Assembly (NCBI RefSeq): GCF_958979055.1 | Contig: NC_084888.1 | Span: forward strand, 37,467,804-37,531,803 | Origin: Alnus glutinosa | Taxonomy: Eukaryota > Streptophyta > Magnoliopsida > Fagales > Betulaceae | Length of the DNA stretch: 64,000 nt | Direction: 5' to 3' | Shown: in pieces, positions 32,200-43,448 of the stretch | Layout of the letters: the number at the start of each line of letters is the position of its first letter | Numbering within the stretch: position 1 is the stretch's first letter | Program-made: the position numbers and the translations under genes | Notes under the pieces: generated by a model | What the model was told of the DNA's origin: nothing | Databases searched by the model: none | What the model saw: the letters and a program-made list of their open reading frames with translations, nothing else

Positions 32200-34734
32200 T
32201 TCAAATTTCAATTATATATGAACTTGAGATGCTGAATGTTAATAAGTTTGATTGTGTTATATATATATATATATATATATCCTTGTAGATTAATTCTTCG
32301 ATCAATAGCCAACATGATCGAATATGGCCAAAAGAAAAAAGAAATGCAACAAAAACTATCTCTCTAACTTTGTAGTTTTATTATATGTATTTGTTCATGG
32401 TCACATGGGCATGTGAACGTACTATCCCGAAGTGAGACGCACGTGAGTTTTGCTAGCTCCTTATCACAAGTCACAAGAATCCTACGATATATACTTCTCC
32501 CTGCAAAAGGATAACTTATACGTACTATATAATAAACATTGATCATCGATGAACATATATGGCTTAATTAAATAATTAGCTTCACGATTTTGCTCGTGCA
32601 ATATGTATACCACTAAATTAAAATTTTAAAAAGACTTGATATCTGAATTAATCTAATCTAAACCAAAAAAAAAAAATGAATCATAAAAAAATATATTGAT
32701 TTTGTACAAAAAAAACTAACATTTTGCCACTTTCATCTTGCCACATGTACGGACACTGTACACGTGGCTAACAGGTGGCCACGTGTTCGAAGCATGTTAG
32801 ATTCGAGTGTAGCTAAATGCACATTTAGCCGTGTGTACAGTAATGCACGTGTCCACTGTGCCACTTGTACTGTAATACACGTAGCAAACAGTCTGCCGCG
32901 TGTATCATAGTACTCGTGGCAAACTGTCTGCCATGTGTACTGTGATACACGTGGCAAAATTTTCATTTTTTAAAACATTTTAAATTATATTTTTTATTTA
33001 ATTTATATTATTTTTAATATAATTTTCCAATTAATTTAATTTCTATATATTATTCTTTCTTCAATTTTTAATTGTATTTTTATTTAATTTAATTTTTAAT
33101 TTAATTTTTATTTAATTTAATTTTTATTTAATTTTTATTTAATTTAATTCTTTTATAAATACCTAATTGTATTTTTATTTAGGTTAATTATTTTTGAAAT
33201 TTCTTTTGTAATTTCTTTTTTTGCTGTAATTTTGTTATTTTCGGCCTAAAATATCGCGAAATCTATTTTACCCCAAAATATCACAAAATTAAATTACACA
33301 AATCAATAATTAATAACGTATTTGTTAACTACACAAATCTTTACAAACCAAAAATAATTACATAAAATATCTACGAATTTGAAGGGCGTCTCTGCGGATC
33401 ACGCGATACCGTCGCAGGTGTGTACTGGCCACCCGGCGATTGCTACGCAAGGGACGGTGTAACAGGCGATGGTATCCAGACAGGAGAGTGCTGGCTCAGC
33501 CGTCATTCAAAGGGCGACAACGGACCAATCGTTGTCGCATTATCTGTAAATAATAAAAACAATTATAATATATAATACTATACGCAAAGTTAGACAAGTA
33601 ATGAAAAGAAATTTAAAATAATTATGTCGTATACACAATATGAATCATACATGCAGATGCACTTCTAACAGACGACGTACTACCTACGTTTGTAGGTGGA
33701 GACTGTTGAGCACCTACTGTGCCATGCGATATCCTCATAGAGGACATGAATGCCTTGAACTGTCACATGCGCTGCTCCAAGCCATTTTTTTCTTTCTTAT
33801 TCAAACCATTTTTTTTTTTTTCCCATTTATCATTTTCAAAAGTGTCATCGTTGGTTTATAACGCTAAACTAATAGCGGATATTGTTTCATAATAACACAT
33901 TAATATATATATATAACCTCTCAAATCAACAATTAGAACAAAAAAATTAAAAACAATAAAAACACAACATAGTGAAAAAGTACGTGGCTTAAAAAAAAAA
34001 AAAACCCTAAATGACACAAAAATACGAAGGTGTACACAAAAATTTCATCAAATGTGTAATAACCAAATACATGCAGCATTGTTTAAAAAAAAAAAAAAAA
34101 TTAACCAAATACAGCAAAACCGAAATAGCTAGTCCATAAAAACAAAAAAAAACCGAAATTATATGTATACAAATTACAATAAATCAGTAACATTGCAATA
34201 AAAAAAATAGAAAAATTATTAAAAAAATATCTGTTGTTTGCCCAGTACTCCAAACAAATTTAGACCTAAAGAAATATCACAACGAAATTAACAAAATGCA
34301 CACGGATATACATATAGAAGAAAAAATTAAATACAAAAAAATGAGGGACAAAATACTCACAATAGATTATTTCAGGGTTTATGGATTTAGGGTTGCTTAT
34401 ATATATACCTGCATATTTAAAAGTTTGGAAAAAAGAAGAAAAAAAGTTAGGAAAATATCTACATGTATATATGTAGAAACCGGTAGACAGAGAGAGTAAA
34501 ATGACCATTACCGGAGCAAATCCACGCACGGCTTGAGTAGGCTGCCGGAGAGTAGTCCTAGAAGAGAGAGAGAGAGAGAGAGCTAAGATCCGGTGTATAT
34601 ATATACGTGAGAGAGAGGGAGAGAGAGAGAGAGACAGCCGGTGAGAGAGAGAGGTGATCGGTGGTGGACGATCACCACGCTGGAGACAAGGCCGCGAGGC
34701 AGAGGAACGGGCTTTCGCCGGCCGTCTGAGCTCG

Positions 34735-34737
<3 letters not shown>

Positions 34738-34802
<65 letters not shown>
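34738..34802. repeat. (GA)n microsatellite
   Basis: About 32 GA units stand inside the CACTA element. Shorter GA runs are nearby at 34567-34582 and 34610-34634. Confidence 0.9.
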
Positions 34803-34805
<3 letters not shown>

Positions 34806-34920
34806 GTAAGAAATGGGTAGCTTCCAGAGAAATGATATATTAAAATATTTTTAAAAAAAATTCGACATTGTTTGGCCAAGTGGCACGCAGGAGAACTCCC
34901 GCGCAATGGACCTGGCCAAA

Positions 34921-34959
34921 CAATTGGAGACGTGTATTTTAAATACACGTCTCCAATTG
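34921..34959. repeat. Near-perfect 39 bp palindrome
   Basis: Two 19-base arms starting CAATTGGAGACGTGTATTT are separated by one base. The outer CAATTG and inner ACACGT words resemble the subterminal repeats of the surrounding CACTA element, so this may be an internal or inherited terminus. Confidence 0.9.
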
Positions 34960-35007
34960 TAGCAGTTTTTTAATATAAAAAATATATATTACAATTATAT
35001 ATAAATT

Positions 35008-35046
<39 letters not shown>

Positions 35047-35097
35047 CACGTAAATACAAATACAAACCCATGCAACCCTAAGTGTATGTGCTGTACA

Positions 35098-36330
35098 TAT
35101 TTCTAAACCCTAAGCCCTAAAACTAAACTATAAACTATAAATTAAAACTAAATCCTAACCCTAAATTTAAACCCTAACACTAAGTATATATATATACTAT
35201 ACTAAACCCTAAATTAAAACTAAACCCCAACCATAAAATTAAACCATAAAACCCCTAACCCTAAGTGTATATACTATATGTAAGCCATAAACCCTAACAT
35301 TAACCCTAATCTTAAGTGTATGTACTATATATAACTATAAACCCTAACCCTAATTATATATACTATATATATCTATAGACCCTGACCCTATATACTATAT
35401 ATAGCTATAAACCCTAACCCTAAATGTATATACTATATATACCTATAAACCCTAACCATATACACTATATATAGCTATAAACCCTAACTCTAAGTGTATA
35501 TATTATATACTATATATAGCAATAAACCCTAACTCTAAGTGTATGTACTATATATAGCTATAAACCATAAACCTAAGTGTAAATACTATATACTATATAT
35601 AGTCATAAACCCTAACTCTAAGTGTATGTACTATATATAACCATAAACCTAAGTGTATATACTATATATAGCCATAAACCATAACCCTAAGTGTATGTAC
35701 TTTGTTATGTTGCATTTTTTTTTTGTTCCTAAACGTATAATTATGCATATAGTACAATATGTCAATTTAGTTAAGGTTTACGTACTTATAAGTATACCAT
35801 ATATATATATATAAAAGGAACTCATCATATAAACCCAAGTATAGTATTTACATATAGGACTAAAACCAAAGTATTTGCATTATGTATGAAATTTACGTAC
35901 TCAACATGCGAAATTTAAGATTATGCATTGTGTACAAAATCCTAAATACAATTTTTTTTAATGTATATTTGGAAAAAAAAAATTAATAGTTGGCCACGTG
36001 CATTTATTACACGTGGCCACATATGGCTGCGTGTAAAAATATACGAGGCCAGTCGAACACGTGTAATAATACACGCGGCCAATTGTACACATGTAATAAT
36101 TACACACGGCCAACTGTTAATTTTAGCCATAAACCCTAATTCTAAGTGTATGTACTTTATATAGCCAAAAACCCTAACCCTAAGTATATGTATTATATAT
36201 AGCTATAAACCCTAACCCTAAGTGTATGGTTTATATATATTTATAAACCTTAACCCTAAGTGTATATACTATATATAGCTATATAAGTATACTATATATA
36301 TATATATAGCCATAAACCCCAATGTTAGGG
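35098..36330. repeat. Degenerate telomere-like minisatellite
   Basis: Many units of about 40-60 bases combine a telomere-like word (AAACCCTAACCCTAAG) with a TGTATATACTATATATAGC-like spacer. At least fifteen copies of CCCTAA occur. Only one or two adjacent copies of the plant telomere heptamer are seen, so this is not a true telomere array. It sits inside the CACTA element. Confidence 0.8.
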
Positions 36331-36776
36331 TATATACAAGTCGTTATAAATGTATATAGTTTCTAAACCGTTTACATGCATGCATGCATATATTATATAT
36401 ATGTATATAGTATTATGGATAGGATTTTTAACTTTGTTATGTTGCATTTTTTTTATTTTCTTAACGTAGATGGTGTACAAAACCAAACCTTAATTTGGTG
36501 TTATATATATATATAGTACCGAATTTGGATTAATTATGCATTTAGTACAATGTGTAAATAAGTATACTATTTACAATACATTCATTTATGTAAATGCATA
36601 TAGTACAATATGTAAATTAGGTTAGAGTTTACGTACTTATAAGTACTCATATATAAGGAACTCAACATGTAAACTCCAAGTATAGTATTTACATATAGCC
36701 CTAAAACTTAACCTTATGTGTGTATATATATATATGGCACAAATTTAAGATTATGATATATAGTTAAGAAAGTAAG

Positions 36777-36809
<33 letters not shown>

Positions 36810-37242
36810 TCCTAAATACAATTTTTTTTTTTTTAATATATATTTGAAAAAAAATTCACAGTTGGCTACGTGTACTTATTACACGTGGCAACATATGGCC
36901 GCGTGCAATAATGCACGTGTCCAGTTGGACATGTGTACAATATTTGGCCGCGTGTAATTAATCCACGCGGCCAATTGGACACGTGTATTTTTATACACGT
37001 GTCCAGTTAGACGCGTGTATAAAATAAACGTGTCCAATTGGACGCATGTATTATTACACGTGTCCAATTAGACACGTGTAAAAATACATGTGTCCAGTTG
37101 GACACGTTTATTTTATACACGCGGCCAATTGGATTTTTTTATACCGCTAGCCACGTGTCAGAAAGACACGTGGCTAGTTGGCCGCGTGTCTACAATAACA
37201 GGTACTGTAGACACGCGGCCAATTGTTAGTTTTTTTGTAGTG

Positions 37243-37639
37243 GCGGTGACGGAGCTAATCAATTAAGGGGGATTGGAAATTAAAGCTTTGGTCCCTTTAG
37301 TTAAATTTCTAGTTCTGTTCTTGAATTCATGTGCAATCACTTAATTATCAAGTGCATGATTAGGTGACCGAATAATTAATCTGATACGCATGCATGATAC
37401 TTTGTTTTATTTTTTAATTATTATTAAATTATATAAGTAATGCATTATCATATATAACTGACGACGTCACTTGGTTATTAATGCATTTCTTTAATTATTA
37501 CTATGAACTTAGTTTACAAGGTTTAGCATATATAACAAGCGCCGGCCCCTCAACAAGCTAGCGTTCGTTGTGACTTGTTATTTTAACATATAAACAAGGA
37601 TTAAAAAGCGTAAAGCTTAATTGATAAGGAGAGTGAAGA
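37243..37639. other. Spacer, no gene seen
   Basis: AT-rich sequence between the CACTA right end and the duplicated segment. Nothing recognisable. Confidence 0.4.
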
Positions 37640-38755
37640 GACTTACCATACAATCAATCCACTTACTTGGAGTACAGATCCTTATCCAATTGTGAGAGGC
37701 CATCTGATTGGACAATTTAATTATTATTATTATTATTTAATTACTTTGGCCCCTCAAAGAAAGGTTCAATGTATTGAGACTCAAGAGATTCAAGAGACAA
37801 CAATTGTTAGAACAGATTCTGGTATGGTAGTTGATGAACGGAAGAGGCTACCTTTAATATCCTGTAAAAGAGAAAAACTTCATCGGGGGGAATCCGACAA
37901 TCCCACTCCGATGCTTTTGTCAATATTATCTCAAGTGTATATTACTCTTAATCACAGTGAGCAATCTGAAAAATACATGTCTAGTTGTGAGGTATTTATA
38001 AATGGAATGTTGAAAGCGGTTCGGCTTTTCCATTGGACCACATGTCAGATCCGGAGTGCTTGTCGACTACTCGGATCGTGGGATTGAGGTATACTCTCCA
38101 CGATCGTTGCCAAGTCGGTCTTTAACCGACTTGAGATCGTGGAGTCGTGGTTCGTACTCCATGATCATTGCGGAGTCAGCCCTCAACCGGCTTTAGATCG
38201 TGGGGGCACCTTCCTATTGTGCGGATCGTGGGACTTCCTTCATGGTCGTCATAAGGTCGGCTTCTAACCGTCCTTGATCTTTATGTAGAGACGGCAAATT
38301 ACCGAGTCTGTTGGATATGACAGTCTTGGCAATTAGCCGTTGGTCTTAATGGGCCACGATCCTAGCCCATTGGGCAGAATCGAGATTATTCCCTAACAAC
38401 AATACTTACGAGCACTCAAGAAACAAGAGTACTTACAAGATGATAAATTAAATTTATTGTTGTTAATGTACATGTAAAAGTAGAAGACCGAGACTTAGAG
38501 ACAATCAATCCACTTACTTGGAGTACAAATCCTTATCTGCAATTGTGAGAGGCCCTCTGATTGGACAATTTAATTATTATTATTATTATTTACTTTGGCC
38601 CCTCAAAGAAAGGTTCAATGTATTGAGACATGCAAGAGATTCAAGAGACAACAATACTTACGAGCACTCAAGAGATAAGAGTACTTACAAGATGATAAAT
38701 TAGATTTATTGTTGTTAATGTACATGTAAAAGTAGAAGATCGAGACTTGTAAGTT
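37640..38755. repeat. Tandem duplication of about 255 bp, first copy split by a solo LTR
   Basis: Two copies of the segment that begins ACAATCAATCCACTTACTTG lie head to tail. The second (about 38500-38755) is continuous. The first is split into about 37646-37804 and 38404-38498. Both contain (ATT)n and the words GGCCCCTCAAAGAAAGG and TACTTACAAGATGATAAATT. A TATA-like TCTATAAATAGAG follows at about 38774, so the segment may belong to an old LTR promoter. Copy identity is high, so the duplication is not old. Confidence 0.8.
37805..38398 (+). mobile_element. Solo LTR with 5 bp target duplication
   Basis: A 594 bp unit begins TGTTAGAACAG and ends CCCTAACA. It is flanked by ACAAT on both sides (37800-37804 and 38399-38403). 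The same place in the neighbouring uninterrupted copy shows the empty site. No internal region is present, so this is a solo LTR left by recombination. The family was not determined. Its interior has several diverged GATCGTGG-containing units. Confidence 0.85.
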
Positions 38756-41047
38756 GCAATGTTTAAACTCTTTCTCTATAAATAGAGTCTTGTATACAAT
38801 CAAATTTATAAAAATAAAAGGTGTAGTTAAAGAAAAGGCTTTGCATGTAGATGTAGACTATAGGCTCGAACCACCTAAAATCTATGTTTCTTCTCTTTCT
38901 TTTATTTCTCTTTAAATTATTATTAATTCTTATACAATGCAATCCCAACCTAAAGTTAAATTCTTAGTTTTGTCGACTCTATATGGATTCAACTGTCTGA
39001 ACAAGTATATTCGAGCTGACAGGCTCTCACGAGAAGTCTCTTACAATTACTTACTAGATATTGCAGGGAGAAGGTAATAATTACAAGGAATCTCTCCAAG
39101 TGCAGGGGATCCCAATCCCAAGAAATATGGGGTAGCTATCTCCTATATTTCTATAAATGGTTGAAGAAAATTCCTCCTTTTGACCTATAATTCCTGTCTA
39201 CCTTTTGCTATCACTTTTCAAATTTTCTTTATGTACCGTGTTAGGTTCTTTTTTTTTTGGTAATTTTAATTCTCAGTGATTGGTTCGTGAAAGATATTTA
39301 GTTGAAACGAAGGAACAATAGAACTGAGTCACATTTCTTCAATCTGATAAAGAAATATTAATAGTTTCCTGTAGTAGACGGGCCAAGACAAATTGCTTAT
39401 CTGTTAAACTTGTATTTTTCCCTCAATATATCATCGTCGATAAGCATCCAGTCACTCTCATTCGACAAAATGTTGAAGTTCAGTATTGTCAAATTTTGAA
39501 TCACGCCATTTCGCGTTTTGCATGTTGTGGATCTTTTCTGAAGATAAAACAAACTCAATTTTATGGCATCATTAAAGAAATGATCGAGAAAGCAACACTG
39601 AGGCTGTCAAGACTGAAAAGAAAAAAAAAAATTGATTCAATAATTGATACATTCACTTAATTAATTAGGTGGCTGGGGATTTTTTTTTTTCTTTTTAATT
39701 CTTATTAATTTATAGTAAGAGCATTCACAATGACCTTTTCATAATTTCTCTAAGTTTAACTCTTAAAATCTACTCAAATAGTTTTAGCTAGCTAGTCAGT
39801 ACTCTTTTAAACCATCAAATAGCAAATTTTCTAAATGTTTCTCTAAATACGAAGAATACTTCATGCATTGTGAGCGTGGGTGGCACTTCGTGTAAACGTG
39901 TTGGGTTTGAATTGTGTCGAACTATGGGTATATTATTATATAGGTCAATCTTAACCCTACCCATTTAATTAAATGAGCCAAATCGATCTTTCAACCCTAA
40001 TCTACTAATTTCATGTTGAGCTCGTGTTGATTAATTGTCTCGGCGGCCATAAGAATTCTCGTGAAAATGACTAGCTAGTACTAAATGGAAAATCAAAATT
40101 TATGCATTAAAGTACTTGATCTAATATATATATTGTTATCACTGTTATTGTCATTTTTAATTACTACTGTTATTATTACTGTGTATGAATGTACGTGAGT
40201 GTGTGTAGCCGGCCTGTAAGAAGGCACTGCTAAATGCATGTGATTAAGGGAATTAAGGTAATAATAGAAGATTACAGGGAGTAGTACCTGGTACTCTAGA
40301 ATCTAAAACTCTAGGAAGAGTAACTATTTTTAATACGGAAGGCAAGAGAGAAACGTTGGAGCAGGGTATATGTATGCAGAATATTGTTTTGTTGTAATGA
40401 TTAATGGGCACACATGTGAATAGGGGTGGGTACGTGAATTTGTCTGTGTGGAATGGAGACAATGTGGCAAGCAATAAGCTGGAGCAGCTAGCTAGCTCTA
40501 AACATGCGTATCAGCCCGTTTGATATGTTTGATAACATCTCGTGATCACACTCATCGGAGATGCCACTTTGTGCCAGTTTATCTTCTTTCAGACGAATTA
40601 ACCTGCAGGCCGGCAGCTGTTTTTGGTGGCTAGACCTAGCTAGCTAGCTTCTGGCAATTGAGTTGGCCTGCTAAAATAGTGGTTGATGTGACTAGCATTC
40701 ATGGATTATAGCTATATTGATTGGGAATTCGGTAAGGAAACTAAGAGAGGCCGGATGCAGATAGAATTTAAGTGTTCCTAATAATCCAAAGCAAATAGAT
40801 TTTGATTGATCATATAAATATTAGGGTTGATAATTCGTGTTCGAGTTGTGATTATAAAATTATATAAATTAATCATAACTTCATTTAATTGAATGGATCA
40901 TATTAATAAAGTACTGTAACCCAATAATTTCATGTTTACATTAATGCCTTTATAATGATCAAAATCATAATTAGTTTTTCTTCTCATTAATTGCAAAGTA
41001 CAGTAAGGACCACAACCATTCTTTTACTTTTAAATGTACGTGTTTTA

Positions 41048-41087
<40 letters not shown>

Positions 41088-42303
41088 CAAAGTAAAAGAA
41101 TAAAAATAAAAATAAAAGCATTACAAAGGCAAATGGGTTTTGCTTGGGAGCGCGCCATTCGCTAAAGAAATTTTGCTTTAACTTAGTGAGGTTGATGTAG
41201 TTACTTGCTTCGTTGAGAAAGTTAACGGCGACGGCTTTAGTGTCGTTGTCGCTGATATGTCATTATCGTTCTATTATTACTTTAATACATAACTGTGCAT
41301 GTGATCGATGTACGTTGAACTCATCATGACCAGGCCGGGGTGCATGTCTCTCTGGCTTTCTTAATCTTGATCAAATGTGGGTCTTATTTCACTTGTAAAA
41401 TCTGGAAATTTCCATTAAAATAGATATCAACCTATTTCAATTTCCGAGAAAAGAAAAAGAAAAAGAAAAAGAAAAAGAAAAGAGCTTTCAATCTCAATAT
41501 CTTATTAGATGAGAAGTTGGAGTAGAATGATGAGAATGATAGAATGGCATGTGGAGAGAGAGAGAGAGAGAGAGGACAAAAGGTGACGGCTGGTTAGAGA
41601 GGAGGGGGGGAGAGGCTAAAAAGCCCCCCGTGAGGAGTGTTTGGAGGCATTCAAAAATCACAACTACACATCCTTTTGTTGCTTCCTCGATCTTCACTTC
41701 TTTCGATGGCCAATTTCACTCCCTCCCTCACCATCACGAGCTTTTGATTCCCTCCCTTCCCTCCCCGCGTTAAGTTATGCCAACCTCATTATATTTCCCC
41801 TTTCCCATTATGCCCCTCTGCCCCGATCCTTTTCTGAAACTATTTAATAATTTCTGTTTAAATAACAAATTAAAGGAATTAAAATATTAATTACTCCTCG
41901 GCTTTACTTTCAATTCAAGCTTATATAATTAATCAAACCCGCTTAATTAGGAGATAAAGTTTTTTTTTTCTCTGATTTATATATGCATGCACATCAACGT
42001 ACTTGCAGATTAGTATTATTTCTATATCCCAAAAAGTTGGCTAGCAGGGTGGAAATTAGCTCTTATAATTCATTAATTGATCATGTAGATATGTAGTCAT
42101 AGTATGATATGATAGTAATGAATTATTAAATCCATGCAAAAGCTTCATTTGATATTTTCCCACTGTAGATAACATTTTTCATGTACAACACAATTAAGTA
42201 ACATGTTGAAACAAGTGACTTATATCCTCTTAAACATAGAGAGTAGTACGAAATGTTAGTATAGAGGCCAGTTGTCAGAACTCATTGAGGGTAATTGAGT
42301 TTA
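38756..42303. other. Long intergenic stretch upstream of the HLH gene
   Basis: No gene is supported. It contains an old dispersed repeat at 39870-40045 (also seen in diverged form near 40825-40950 and 60460-60690), an AT microsatellite at about 41049-41085, an (AAAAAG)n tract at about 41450-41482, and a GA tract at about 41555-41574. Confidence 0.5.
39870..40045. repeat. Dispersed repeat, copy 1
   Basis: The segment with GTGTTGGGTTTGAATTGTGTC, ATAGGTCAAT and AATTTCATGTTGAGCTCGTG recurs in diverged form near 60460-60690 and, more weakly, near 40825-40950. It is a common plant interspersed sequence type. I could not see ends or target duplications. Confidence 0.5.
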
Positions 42304-42535
42304 TGTTAGGAGCAACACCCCCGTGGTATTATACAAGGTATTTTGGAGTTTTTCTATAAAATTAGGGTTTTCTTATAAGTATGTTATGTTGTAACCCTAA
42401 ATAATATTCTGAAATATAGCCGTACTCTTGTGAACTTAGGCACATTGTCAAACCACGTAAATCTGGGTCTCAATTTTTTCTTTCTCTCTCTTTGATTCCG
42501 AATTATTCATTATTTTTGTGCATGGTAACAACATA
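42304..42535 (+). mobile_element. Old LTR (solo or fragment), probably Copia
   Basis: It starts TGTTAGGAGCAAC and ends near GGTAACAACA. Within it lie the words CTCTTGTGAACTTAGGCACA and CCACGTAAATCTGGGTCTC, typical of the transcribed part of many dicot Copia LTRs. No internal region is attached and no target duplication could be confirmed. Confidence 0.5.
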
Positions 42536-43173
42536 ATAGCTCAGGTATTTTTTTTTTGTTTTTTGTTTTTCTAGTTTGAAAAAGTGTTCTCATGTGAAGT
42601 AAATCTAAAAATAATTTTGAGTAGTTGTTTGTTAATATTTTTCTTTTGAGATAAAAAAAAAAAACAAAACAAAACAAAAAAAAAAAAAAAAAAAAAATTT
42701 CTACCGAACATAGAAAACTTTTTGTTACTTATGTACGAAATTGCTTTTCTTTTTTCCTTTTCTTTTATCTTTTAGGATACGACGAAAATTCCTTTCTGAT
42801 GAATCATTAATTGTGTTGAAATCATACACAAAGTGGCTAGCTAGCTAGGAATTAATTCTCAGTACAAAAGAGGGTACCATATGTGGTTATTTCAAGGAAA
42901 TGAAGAATGTTATTTATTTATTTATTTTTTAAAAAAATGAAAATACTTTCTGAATAATCACCAAAGGGCAGTTTGGTAAGTTCAGCTAGAGTTTGTATTC
43001 TATTTTGTTGTGAAGAAACTGAGGCAGTCATGTGGGAAGCAAGGAGGAGATCATATCGATTTGAGAGCTCATCCCCCTCTTTTAAACAGCCTCAGAGGCT
43101 CAGAGCTTTGGAGAGTTCATAGGAAGAGAGAGAGAGAGGTGAAAGCAGGAAAGATAAAGAGAGAAAGTAACTC
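42536..43173. other. Promoter and leader of the HLH gene
   Basis: Contains an A-rich run (about 42650-42700) and a purine-rich leader (about 43115-43173). There is no other gene. Confidence 0.4.
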
Positions 43174-43355
43174 ATGGTTTCTAGGGAGCACAAGAAAGCA
43201 GCACTGCATGAGAAGCTGCAACTACTTCGTTCCATTACCAACTCTCATGCTGTAATTCCCTGAGGCCTTTTCATCCATTGGCTTAATTTCTTCTTACCTA
43301 TTCTCAAGGATATATAAATAGCTCATTTTATTTAATATAACGATGTTTATGTATG

Positions 43356-43448
<93 letters not shown>

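Larger units (their letters stand above)
29205..32701. other. Long intergenic stretch without a gene
   Basis: No open frame with a recognisable family or a convincing exon set was found. There is an exact hexamer tract (GCCCCC)n at 30655-30680, a GA microsatellite at 32167-32196 and an AT microsatellite at about 32262-32281. An ACGTAC-rich promoter-like sequence occurs at several places but cannot be assigned. Confidence 0.5.
32702..37242. mobile_element. Decayed CACTA (En/Spm) transposon
   Basis: The right end reads TTTTTTTGTAGTG (ending 37242), the complement of the CACTACAAAAAAA terminus that defines CACTA elements. The left end at about 32702 has TACAAAAAAAACTAACA and so matches except for the first three bases. 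Both subterminal zones (32738-32960 and about 36860-37235) are packed with inverted and direct copies of ACACGTGTCC, GGCCGCGTGT and CCAATTGG, as expected for transposase-binding subterminal repeats. A minus-strand protein-like remnant (about 33375-33560) is all that may be left of coding sequence. It is non-autonomous and enlarged by tandem repeats. The 3 bp target duplication could not be confirmed. Confidence 0.75.

Noticed and set aside
35098-36330. A true interstitial telomere array
   Set aside because: Adjacent heptamers are rarely more than two, and the unit is 40-60 bases with a TATATA spacer, so this is a minisatellite with telomere-like words.
36860-37235. CRISPR-like array of short repeats with spacers
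   Set aside because: Repeats are inverted as well as direct, unevenly spaced, and end at a CACTA terminus in a plant genome. They are CACTA subterminal repeats.
37692-38087. 131-residue plus-strand frame as a gene
   Set aside because: It begins in the duplicated non-coding unit and runs into the solo LTR; no domain.
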